From Trichostrongylus colubriformis (Eukaryota > Nematoda > Chromadorea > Rhabditida > Trichostrongylidae): a stretch of 64,000 bases of DNA. The notes under the pieces were generated by a model, which saw only the letters and a program-made list of their open reading frames with translations, ran no database searches and was not told where the DNA came from. Position 1 is the stretch's first letter. Each line of letters opens with the position of its first letter. Location: assembly GCA_963978905.1 (NCBI GenBank), contig OZ022256.1:11887501-11951500 (forward strand), read 5' to 3'. The translations under genes and the position numbers were made by a program. Shown piece by piece: positions 34,541 to 45,301 of the stretch.

Positions 34541-35864
34541 CTGCTAAGTGTGTCTGTTGGTGTGCGTGCCTGTGTGTTTGACCGGAAATTCATATCTCGT
34601 GTCGCAGCAGAGCTGGGACTCTGTATTTTCAAAGTGATATGGGGGGTGGTAAGGGAGCATCAGTGGTGAGGGACCGGAAGCGACGCTGAAATTGATTTTA
34701 TGCCCAAACCAGGTGCGAGAAGGCCTTACTTTTGGTATTTTCGTAAGATTTCCCAGACTTTCTCTTGTCGGCGTATTGTTCACCATAACTAATTTCTAAT
34801 TCAATCATTTGACCCATTCAAGGCATCCTTGAATGTGCTTTTGACGTTCGTGACACCCACGCAAACTACCCATGAGTTTCAGCGATCTATAGACAAGACA
34901 AAAGCGAAACGGGTTCAGCAGAATTTGCCTTCTCCCGCTCCTTGTCGAACTTTACCAACCATTATCAATTTGCTTCAATCACCATTAATATCTCTGCGCC
35001 GCCTCGCAAAACATAACTGCCAACACTCTAGGGTCAAAGTGATTGGCAAAACGATCTTGATGACATTCACCTTTCGAGATTTCGTATGCCGTTAAAGGTT
35101 GCCATCGCCTTCGCTTTACCACAGTTGATGTCTCCTTACCATCCTCTACATATACGACTTGCAAAATTCAGAATTCTGTGGAGGGTGTGGGGCAGACAAA
35201 GTAAAGAAATTTTCGTGTACTCGATGCCTTCAGGGATAGGGTGAGTAATGAGAACGACTGAAATGAGTCACCTAGAGAGCTTGAGACCTAGTAAAAGATA
35301 TATGGCGAAATTCCTGGGTAAGATAGCGCTTGGAGGCTTCGGAGTAAACATAGTTTTCAACAGTTATCAGTTTTAACCCAACCCACCTTTTTATTAGACG
35401 TGACCCGCCCCCTTTCTGAATCAACACTGGACCATTATAAGAATCTTGACCTTCTTCCTCACTTTTGTAGTTATAGGCACCTCGATTTTCAAATCCAGTG
35501 GTATTTCCATATTAGGCATGAATCACTCTTTGCGTTCAATGACTGAGGAGCTCGATCGCAATTGAAATTCCAAAGTATCACGAGGTCCAATAAAACTCAT
35601 TCGAATTTTAGTACAGTGATGAAAGTTGAGGAATCGAAAAGACTCCTTCATCTTTCCTCTCGATGGAAACTGTTTGAGGAGCGCATCCTGAAGGTAGGCG
35701 TCGACACTCAATTTTATCATTGAATATCACTGTAGTCACTTGCGGGATCTGCGAGGTGAGTCCGATATCTGATCCGCTCGCTGCATGTGATAGCATGACA
35801 CTTCTTACCGCATCACCTCAGCTGAAGTTATTCATTTATTATTTTGCCACTTCGCTGGCGCACA

Positions 35865-36370
35865 CTTCTGTGCGCGAAACACCATGTGCGTCAGTAAGTC
35901 CATCGGAATTTCTCTTTTTCTTGCGGACAGAGTATTTCAGTGCATGCCCCGCCTATCGTGGGAGGAGCCAAACTTATTGAATGTGTGGTCTTTACTTCTT
36001 ATTCCATACCCTACCCAAACTTGTCCCTATCTCCACAGGTCGTTTTTCATGTAACGTAAAAGCTCCGCCCATCACCACATGCTCCGGCCATTGTGCCCGC
36101 GATTCTTTCATGACCTTTGGAAGCTCATCGCTGACATAAATTCATCTTCTCCCTACGAATGGGCCGCATTCGAACCCAATTTAAAATTTTCGGCCTGAAA
36201 ATGGAACATTCCAGTGCACTCACCGCCCACCGTGGGCGGTGCTTGGCTTGGTGCATGTGTGTTCTTACTTCCTGTCCCATGCCCTACCCATACCACACTT
36301 GTCCCCATCTCTACAGGTCCTTTTTCATATAACACTCTATTTCGTGACAGACGGAAGGAAGGAGGCGGTG
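35865..36370 (+). repeat. Dispersed repeat G, copy 2
   Basis: Diverged copy of 10937-11440, starting near GCGCGAAACACCATGTGCG and ending at CAGACGGAAGGAAGGAGG. It lies within the 5' flank of UGT-B. I did not find it in the mirror position of UGT-C, so it may be a later insertion. Confidence 0.6.
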
Positions 36371-37755
36371 ATGAAAGGCAAAGAACTTGAAAATGAACTC
36401 CGATTTAGCCTTTTTACTAAAACCATAGTGTAGTGTTATTGAGACTTCACTGTCTTTATTTCACTTATAATTTCGCCTCAATACTGTTGAAGGGACATAA
36501 GGAAAATAATGTCATAATTTGTAATCACTGGTAAGGGCCCATGTCGACCATGTGCGCTCACTTTATGAGAATCGCTGCGATCATTAAACGATTTTTTGAT
36601 GCCATTTCCTTCCGCCTGCTGATAAATGCAAGGTGTGGCAAAAGTAGTGACTGCAAGAAAAAGCCTAAACATATTAAGAAAAGGAATGAAACGACTTTCT
36701 CTGGCTTATTTATTCAACACATGTTCAATTCGGAAACAGTGGCGAAGACTACGAGAGGAAGCATCTGCCGTTGGTCGCAGGTGGAATCATGAGTTGTCCC
36801 AAGCTTCCTTCAGAGTAGTCGAACTGTGTGTGAAGAGCTACTTAATTCAGGTCAAGTTCAGGTGAGTGCATGACGGTCATTTGCAGCGAACGGCGCATGT
36901 CCTCTCTGCCTTCGTCAGAGCTTATCATGGTCTCGGGACACCTATGAATGCTTGTCGACTGCCGACATTTCGAATGAAACACATGCTGATACCGTCTTTA
37001 TTACCGGTTTAGTTACGCTTTTTCAAGTGCTTAAGCGTTCTGCCGTACCCTGCAATTCCGAACACCCACTTATCGCGGTAATATTCCCGAAAGTACCCAT
37101 TACCTGACCAGAATACTATAGAGTTCGAATTACTCACCTGAAGTCGAAGTCCATTAGTGTGGAGACTTCTTCTGATTCTTTAGTGCCAACAAAGCTAATG
37201 GAAAAGTAGAACAAGAATTTGTCCGATTGTGGCACATAGCACAAGTACTTCTTTTCATCCTTGATGTTTTATCCTTGATAACGTTCCCTATTACACGATT
37301 AGCAATGTCGCATCTGGTATCAGATGATTATCATATCATCGGAATACTGGGCCTTTGTTGTCGAGTGAGCCTTGGACCGTCATCATCGTTGTGGCCCTCA
37401 CCCTCATTTTAGACAATAGACCGCTTACCACACCCATTCTGGTCCCGCACCTGATTACCTCCCTTCATAGTAGAGGATCAAGCCTATTATGATTCGTGAT
37501 TTAGTTTTCTATTTGTGTCAAAACCCTATGCCTGTCTCTCCCTTCACCCTTCACAGAATTTCAAATGCAGGTCGACCGTGTGACCGGAACTATAAATGAA
37601 TTAATCAAGTCGAATGCCTTGTTAATGCTTCTTATTATGATTGCCAAGGATTCATTTACCTCTCTTTATCTCAAGCAGTTAATCGATTTAGTACGGTATA
37701 ACCTGATCAGTTACATTGACGGAATCACCCTTCATATCCATAATTCTTTACATTG

Positions 37756-37760
37756 CAGGT
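37756..37760 (+). promoter_or_regulatory. Conserved 3' splice site 2 nt before the UGT-B start
   Basis: TTTACATTGCAG is followed by GT and the ATG, exactly as in UGT-A and UGT-C. It is a likely trans-splice or 5' UTR acceptor. Confidence 0.6.
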
Positions 37761-40700
37761 ATGATTCGCTGTTGGGTGATTTTGCTGGCGGTTTCATTGT
37801 GCTCCACAGACGCTTACAAGTTCCTTGTATACTCGCCTATATTCGGCTACTCCCATACAAATTTTATGGGGGTCATAGCAGATACCCTCACAGGAGCAGG
37901 ACATGACGTGGTGAGTTGGGAAATTTTGGACTGCGTGTAATTGACAAAAGGGACGCATATATCAGCTTCCGGGTTTTCTGTTCATTGGGTGGAGAGGATA
38001 CCCGAGGGGCGCTCCATTTATTGAGGTAGCAGGTTCAGCGATGAACTAGGAGCGCTTAGGGCTTGCAATCCGACTTCCACTAGTTCACGCTTAGCTGATT
38101 ACCTACCTTTCATCGCAGAGGAACAGGCGTGTCATGATCCTATCAAGTTCCATTTTTTATTGTAGACTGTTCTGATGCCTGTATTGGACAAGGATGAGGG
38201 TCATAAAACTGGACTGAAGCTGACAAAGAAAATTATCAAACCGTCGATAATTCCTAGAGTACAGGAAATGATGAGCTATAAATCAGATCTAGTCAGCAAG
38301 ATGTGGACAATGGCACCAAGTGTGTTTACACTCCTTCAGGTGAGGCCACCACGATTCGAGAAATAAATATTGAGATCCGCTTATTTATTTTCTAATTCGG
38401 TTTCACATGACTCTACGCAAGAGTTAAGCTTTCGGGGCAGCAGTCCGCTCCCAGTACGTGTGCTGCAGATCACTTACCGTAGAAGAGGTAGACTTACCGT
38501 ACTGATTCATGAAAGATGTCCCATGAATGCACTTATCGTCCATTGCATTGCTTCAAGAACGCTTTGAAATCGTTCCCTCACTCTTAAAAATTATTTCTAC
38601 TTCTTAGAAAATTTGTAGAAAAACATTACTTTTGAAAAACTGTGCAGAGCAACGATTGTTTTCACGAAAGGCCACTTAATAGCAGCTTCACTCTTTCGGC
38701 ATATTTTGTGTTCTCTTTTTTTGTATGAACTCTCATACATCTTTCTAGATGACACAAAATATGACGGCTTCGTATGTCTATCAATGTGAAGGTAAGAGGT
38801 ATCGTTTGATAGCGCTGGAAACCAGAGGTCACTTTGATATTATTTATTTATTTATTTATATACATACACTTGATCCAGTGCGCCACTAAAGGTATGGTAA
38901 GGAGCGACGTAAACATAACCGTAACCGAACTACGTTACCAATCTATTTCAACACTTTCATGGAAACGCTACTGATTCCTTTGCCGGTAATTGTGTATGTC
39001 TCTGAAAGTGTAAGAGACCACGAATGGTCCGACACTGATCCTTTTTTACTGGGATACCCCACCCAATCAAACTTCATTAGAAACTGTTGTAGTTTTTGTA
39101 CGTGTACGTGTGCGTGCTAGATATTTATGGCCGACATTCTATAGGCTGTAACCTCACCTTCGACAACCTTTTTTGAGTTGAGGGTGAATTTTTGGTTAAT
39201 CAAATCCTTTTATAAGACACGCCGCGCAATCTAGTTCCATTCAATATCGTGGTAGCAGGTGAATGCGATTTGGCCCATGCGATGAATTGCGGGGCCATCC
39301 GATGTACAAGTCAGCGCTTTTACCCTCCCAGACGAGTGTGCGACCAATGCGCTTATCCCCATGGGATGAAGGGCTTGGTTTACTGGGCGAGCGTTGCTGT
39401 AGGATTTGATCCGCACATCATGAGTGTGTGCGCCAACTGTCACTATACCATTTCCGCACACTTCTGTAAATAGCAGGAATAAATAACAAACAAGAAATTA
39501 AGGATTGGTTACTGATGATGCTCTACTCAAGCGACTGGCTGAGGAGAAGTTTGATGTGGGCATCGCTGAAGCTTTTACTTTCTGTGGTTTAGGTAGGTTT
39601 TGAGATAAATCAGGTTTTCAAGAAAACGATGATCAAGAGATCGCTTCAGTTTTCAGGACTATTCGAAGTTTTGAATATACCATCTTCAATCGCCACATTC
39701 TCTGGGGTATATACGGATATCGTATCACAGAGCATAGGAGAACCAATAACTCCGAGTTATGTTCCCGGTAGGTTCAGGAGGGAAGACACCTGTAATCATT
39801 TCTTCGACAGAAATTACTTCGTTTTGGAACGCGTTGATTTTTAAATAGACTTTTATAGAAATAAGGCCATTGCAGGAGGAATGGCGACTCAAGGTGAACG
39901 GATGAACATAATCGAACGCCTGAAAAACGCAATTGGTGTGGTGATGGGACAGCGATTTTTCGGCAACACTTTCGTCGAGGAAATCAAAGTATTTCGAAAG
40001 AAGTTTGGGCCAGAATTCAGAGATTATGATGTAAGTTTATAAACGGCCCCGAAATATTGTAATTATGTTGAAAGGACAATTTTATACTGTCTGCAGTAAA
40101 TATGTAGAACATCATCGGAATGGTCCACGGTGAGGGTCGATTGTTCAAATTTTTGCTTCACGGCGTCGCACTCGCGGAGCCGTCAGCACGACTTGCTGTA
40201 GTCGATTGGAATTCCGCTCAGTATACAGTGAGCTGGTATCGTGAGGGACCTTCAAAGATCGCAGGTTCGAACCTTCAGAAGTTCTTATATGTTGTGGTTG
40301 TTGCTGTTTCAACGGATAAAACTACAGACAACTCGCATTTGCTGCGGGCTGCCGCGCGAAAATTCGACCAATCGACCCCCCCCCCCCCGGATGGTCCACC
40401 GTAAATAAGTCTGTTTGGTTTCCAGGATATAATCGCAGATGCTTCATACGTGTTTACGAATTCAAATCCATACCTCGATTTTCCTCGTCCGATAATTCAC
40501 AAAACGATTTCAATTGGCGGAGTAGCTGTTCATATTGACGCTGAGAAAAATGTGCTGGCAAAGGTTCTGGAATTCCGAAGCTATCATATTCACTTTTTCT
40601 GGTTGTTTGATAACTTAAGTTTTTAGGAGTGGGACAGCATTTTGAGCGAGAGGAACACTACTGTGCTGGTATCATTCGGTTCAGTGGCGAAGTCAATCTA

Positions 40701-43700
40701 CATGCCTGATGAATATAAGTGAGCAGTATTCTGCACAGAAACATGCCCAGGCTTCCATAAGTCAGCCTCAGTATCACCCTGAAATGGATGAGTCCCATAT
40801 CTTCAAATATTTCTTTTGAAAACATTCCCAACTGAAACCATGATCTGATTGAAGCATAGAGAAAAACACGTTCGTACTCTGCGGTGCCGGTGGCAGGGCG
40901 TGGCTGCGTGTCTCTGCATCTCTGCCTATGCCACCGTGCCTCATTGCCTGCGTCTCTCTGCACCTTTCCCGGGTATATGTCATTAGGACACAAACGTCGC
41001 GTGGTCGTTTTCGGCACGCGACGGGATGGTGCGAGCGATGCGCGACGTATTGGATGGGTCTTGAAGCGATGACGGTGCTCTACGCCTCATCTAGGCGTAA
41101 TCGCTTCAAGACCCAACTAATACGGCACGCATAGCTCGCACCATCCCGTCGCGCGCCGAACGGCCACGCGACGTTTCTGTCCTAATGACATACACCCCAT
41201 CTCTCCCGTGCCACTGTGCTTCGCTGCCTATGAAGGCAGCCAGGCCCTGCCGGCGCTGAGTATGAACGCGGCCAGGCGGGGAGCTACATAAAACTCAGGG
41301 ATTCAGGGGCACGATGAAGTACAGTACATTCCGTATTTTCTACAAAATCGAAACTTTATGACGTATTGGTTGGTTGCACGCCTTCGCTTTGCCATATTTT
41401 ACGTGGGAGCTGCGCTGCTAATGATGTAATCATTAGTGTAGAATTCGTTCATTTTTCCCCGCTTTCCAGACTCAGTCTACAAGGAAGTCTTCTGATGGAT
41501 CGCCGGTACCAGCGCTATCACTGTTATGAACTTCCAATCCTTTCAGATTCAGCATTTTGCGAATGAGATATGTGCATATTTGGAAAGATAATGAGATGCT
41601 AATGCACTTCGATACCTCACTCAACAAAATTCATCATAGCTTCAAAAATAATTTCTTCATTATGTGGATTAAGCATGAGCAGGGCTAAGCATTAATCTAA
41701 ATTCCAGATGACAGCACAATTACTGCAGATATTGTGTCCAAGCGATGGCTTGCGACACGTAGCATACCGTCACCTCCACGAGAGCTGAAGGCGATATTGA
41801 CCTTCCCAATAGCTTGTCACTTTTACAGAAAAACTCTTCTCAAAGTTTTCGAAAGTATGCCGGAGACCACGTTTATATGGAAATATGAAGCTGATGGATC
41901 TCAGATAGCTGCTCATCTCAGAAATGTTCACCTCAGCACATGGGTGCCACAGAACGCCCTTCTTGGTGAGCCTTTGCAAAGTTAAAGGAATCGTCCACGG
42001 AAAATGAGTTTTTGTGGTACCCATATGTTTATGTTGTATTTGCCTAATGTTGGCCTCATGCAAAATTTCACGCGAAAAAATGTGAATCTGGCTGAAATAC
42101 AGCACCACAAAGTGCGGTCCCAGTGGGCGGGGCCTCCGTGTAAGAGCCTCGTCCCGTCTTCCGCCGCCGCTGGGAATGGAGAGTAGGACTGTTTACGTAA
42201 CCTTCTGTTCCTACAGTGCGTCTCCGACCACGGCGGACGCGGTACGAGGCTTTTACAGGGAAGCCCCGCCCACTGGGACCGCACTTTGCGGTGCTGTATC
42301 TCAGCCAGATTCACATTTTTTCGCGTGAAATTTTGCATGAGGCCAACATTAGGCAAATACAACATAAATACATGGGTAACACAAAAACTCATTTTCCGTG
42401 GACGATTCCTTTTAAGGAGGTCAATGTCCTTCGTTCAAGAAATGTAGCCTGCCTTTTATGTCTGACCTATGTGCGGAATAAAAATATATGAAATGAGAAG
42501 GAAATCAGTCGTGAATTACCAACCAATCATCTTCAGGAAGAAATCCGAACCTTCGAAATTTCCTATCTTTTTTCGTTTTCACATTCTTCTTCGCAGGTAA
42601 GAAAGGAAGGGATACATCGAAGTGGAGTACGTGACTGAACCATAAATGAGCAGAGAAATCTCAAAAAAGGTCTACAAAAATATTTGCAAAAAATATGGAA
42701 TCCTGCAGGCTAGCTTTCAATCTTTTCTCACACCTCTGAGAGTCGCTCATCTAGATTTGTACAGCACCAGTTTCCAGCTGCCACGGTACCAGGTAGTAAG
42801 GATGGCGACTTTGTGTAATGGTCGGAAAAGCTCGCCTATACGTTTGAGGTCTTTTGCATCCACTTATATGGAACCTTTTTCGGAATTTTGGAATGAATTG
42901 TACCATGAGGTACCGCGTGCAACACATGATGCTTCACGAGATTCAAACAACAATTTTTGGCGTCTTGTAAAGGCATCCTGGTCGAATCCTACCAAAATAT
43001 GTTTCTTGAATATGAAGCGCCATATCTTCCGGAACCCTTCTTCTCCAAAAAGTAGGTAAGATTCTGGCAACACGTTTTCAAACAGCATATGCAACATACG
43101 AGCAATGGCAGCCTTCACTTAGAAAGTACTCGGTTTTGATTACTGGATATATCAGTAGTGATGTTAGGACACGAATCAATATTCTTCATTGATACATTGA
43201 CCGATAGATATTGTCGTGACCGGTGCGGCTAGCGGTTTGAATCTCTGCATCGGGTGGTTCAACCGCCACCGGACCAGGGCACAACCTGGGTGTTGAAGGG
43301 GCCCACACTCCATTAGGATATCTGTCGCATTGATGAGTATGCTAACTGACGCCTGCGCGAGCCCGCTGAGGCCTGTACCCTAACCGCTACTGAGAGGACC
43401 ACCAATAAAGATATTATGGACTATGTGTAATGTTGCTACACTACAGGACACAGGGGTATTATACTAATTTATACAAGACATAAATATACTACCGAATACA
43501 TGTTTGAAGAGGACAATACATTAGGAGGACAGCGAGAAGAGGAAGAGAGAAATAAAAACTACTACAACACAACTATCATAGAAATGTAATGAATTCACGG
43601 GGACTGGTCGATCTGGAGGTGACGAGGGATAATCCGAGGGCGAGGGGAAAGGGTAGCATGCCCGGTTCACCAGACTAGCGTCCTCGTCGAGGATCTTCTT

Positions 43701-45136
43701 CTTCCACGACAATCGGCTTCGTTCGATTACATCGAGAGGTATTGACATGACCGCTCCGGACGACGACAGACACAGACGACTGGCTTGTCTTGGCGGGAAC
43801 CAGGCGGATCGGTAGTTTCCCGTGCTACACGTGGCTGAGACCGCTTACGGTAAGCGTTGACCGTGATGTTTAAAGGACTGCACTAGCCCCGAGCACGGTT
43901 CCTACCGGCGCATGCTACAAACTCAGAAAAGGTCGTACGCAAGTCACGACCGATATGTTATTCTACAGTATGAAAACAAATCCTAGCAGCTTTGGCTCTC
44001 AGAAGTCGACGCTTCATACGACCCGAAAAAAACGGTCCTGTGAGGGCAAGTGTAACACACGGTGTTGCGCGATTTGAAGCAAAAACCGTCGCTATCCGTT
44101 ATGTGCTGGAAACTCTCCCTGCTTCACACTTATTTTCTAAGATGCATTCAGCTGATCCTTGTCTAACCGCTTTCATCACTCATGGAGGCTTGGGCAGCGT
44201 CACTGAGCTCGCTCATCTCGGAAAACCAGCAATATTAGTGAGTTATTAAATGTTCTATTTTGTTGAAGATTAGGAATTTTTTGCAGCTCGTCAGATTTCC
44301 ATTATCCATTTCTTTGAGGTACCGCTCTTCGCCGATCAAGAAAGAAATGCTCATATGCTCGCTAAGCATGGAGGCGGTATCGTTGCAACTAAATATGCTT
44401 TGGAACACCCTGCGGTGCTTCGAGAATTTCTTCAAAAGATCTTCAACGATGCAAGGTACACTGTTAACGAACCCGAAAAAGCAATATCATAACGGAAGAC
44501 ACTTTACAGTTATTCTCATAACGCTAAGCGACTGTCGGAAATGCTGCTTAACCAGCCAATCAGTGCCAAACAGCTTCTCATCAGACACAGTGAATTCGCA
44601 GCTAAGTGAGTTGTTGACGGAGAAGATCGATTGAGTTTCGAGAAAAAAAACCCGTCCTTTTGTATTTGCGCAGAATATTGGGCTGTGTTCATTCTTTGAG
44701 GTGCCGGCGGTATGGCTGTGTCTTCTCCGTCTCCGCCTTTGCCACTTTTCTCGTTGTCTGCGTCGTCTCTGCACCTTGCCATTGTCACTCTGCCTTGCTG
44801 CCTGTGAACGCAGCCAGGTCCTGCTGGCGCAAAGTATAAACGCTGCCTAGGCTCTCGCCTTCATCTCGACTCACCTTGCCATTTATTGGGCAAGTTTTCG
44901 CAAGAGCAAGTAGAAAAGGTATTTCGTAGAAACATCCAAGGAAGAACTGTGGCAGGAAAAACGAGAACAATTGAGAAAGGAAAAGTCATGCAGGAGTACC
45001 GAGAAGCATGAATTACCAAGTGCTGTTTCTACAGACCCCAAATGTGCTGTGATCTTACCTCCAACCTCGACGCTACCTTTTCTCGATGCGTATAGTATTC
45101 GTAGAAGTTATGTTGCTTTTCAGATTCGGGCGCTAA
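37761..45136 (+). CDS. UDP-glucuronosyltransferase UGT-B, anchor removed by a nonsense codon
   Basis: Exons: 37761-37910, 38166-38339, 38749-38791, 39503-39592, 39657-39767, 39876-40030, 40426-40563, 40627-40718, 41829-41965, 44152-44237, 44319-44455, 44510-44605, and 45124-45136 (exon frame continuing to 45301). Exons 1-12 match UGT-A in length and phase and have no stops. Signal peptide, [22 protein letters not shown] and VPLFADQ are all present, so the catalytic core looks complete. In exon 13 the fourth full codon is TAA (45134-45136), where A has TTG and C has TTA. This gives 473 residues and loses the transmembrane helix and KxKxx tail. The downstream frame is otherwise open to TAG at 45299-45301. 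Another private change is ADPCL for ADPRL. The product could be a soluble luminal enzyme or the gene may be a young pseudogene. Confidence 0.88.
39125..39475 (-). repeat. SINE-like repeat S, UGT-B intron 3
   Basis: Counterpart of 19545-19890 at the same site and orientation. The B-box-like word on the minus strand is GGATCAAATCCTACAGC. Confidence 0.65.
40130..40392. mobile_element. Foldback M2 in UGT-B intron 6
   Basis: The ends are GGGTCGATTGTTCAAATTTT and the complement of AAAATTCGACCAATCGACCC plus a C-run. Flanks ATGGTCCAC occur on both sides, a target duplication of about 8-9 bases. The same insertion is in UGT-C intron 6 (51525-51795). UGT-A has an uninterrupted site reading GGGATGGTGTACCG near 20547. 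Confidence 0.8.
40868..41274. repeat. R-type repeat in UGT-B intron 8, split by a palindrome
   Basis: The left part starts CGTTCGTACTCTGCGGTGCC and the right part ends GCGCTGAGTATGAACGCG. The interruption is the palindrome 40978-41190. An R copy lies at the same place in A and C. Confidence 0.7.
40978..41190. mobile_element. Palindromic MITE nested in R (UGT-B intron 8)
   Basis: Arms of about 100 bases start TGTCATTAGGACA and end TGTCCTAATGACA, flanked by TA on both sides. They meet near 41085 around CTCATCTAGGCG. Shared arm words are GCGACGGGATGGTGCGAGC and TGGGTCTTGAAGCGAT and their complements. The element is CpG-rich and carries no gene. Confidence 0.88.
41986..42411. mobile_element. TTAA-type foldback element, copy b, in UGT-B intron 9
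   Basis: It starts AGGAATCGTCCACGG and ends with the complement, CCGTGGACGATTCCT, next to TTAA on each side. Introns 9 of UGT-A and UGT-C are uninterrupted here (AAAGTAAAGGAGG in A), so the insertion is private to B. Its arms include ACCCATATGTTTATGTTGTA and GGCCTCATGCAAAATTTCACG with inverted partners. It is the best preserved of four copies (also 5395-8775, 58175-58600, 62190-62610). Confidence 0.88.
43214..43949. mobile_element. 736-bp insertion private to UGT-B intron 9
   Basis: Short inverted ends TCGTGAC/GTCACGA bound a block absent from the same intron of A and C, where the flanks run directly from a GATAGAYAT-type word to TTCTACAG. The interior is GC-richer than the intron. It contains no recognisable protein, only a 75-codon minus-strand frame without resemblance. 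The element class is unknown. Confidence 0.6.
44693..44852. repeat. R-type repeat in UGT-B intron 12
   Basis: Counterpart of 27160-27318. It runs from TGAGGTGCCGGCGG to CTGGCGCAAAGTATAAACGC. Confidence 0.65.
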
Positions 45137-45301
45137 CCGAACCTCGATCCCTATGGAAGGCATCTCTCATTCATAGAATACTTTCTGATTGACATTTTCC
45201 TTGTTGTGCTTACTGTCGTTACTGTTGCTGCCTTTATTGTTTTTAGAATTTTCAAGAGATGTATTTCTGTCAAATCTAGCCAGAAAAGTAAGAAAGATTA
45301 G

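Larger units (their letters stand above)
34540..45301 (+). repeat. Left arm of large inverted duplication (contains UGT-B)
   Basis: Landmarks in this arm recur inverted in 47668-59410: 34540-35130 against about 59410-58990, 35520-35800 against about 57860-57590, the UGT 5' flank, all 13 UGT exons, and the intron 3, 6, 8 and 12 repeats. Spacings are similar apart from private insertions. The midpoint is at about 46.6 kb. Confidence 0.85.

Noticed and set aside
42646..43059. 137-codon open frame on the plus strand
   Set aside because: It lies inside UGT-B intron 9, and the homologous UGT-A intron sequence near 25.8 kb does not keep the frame.
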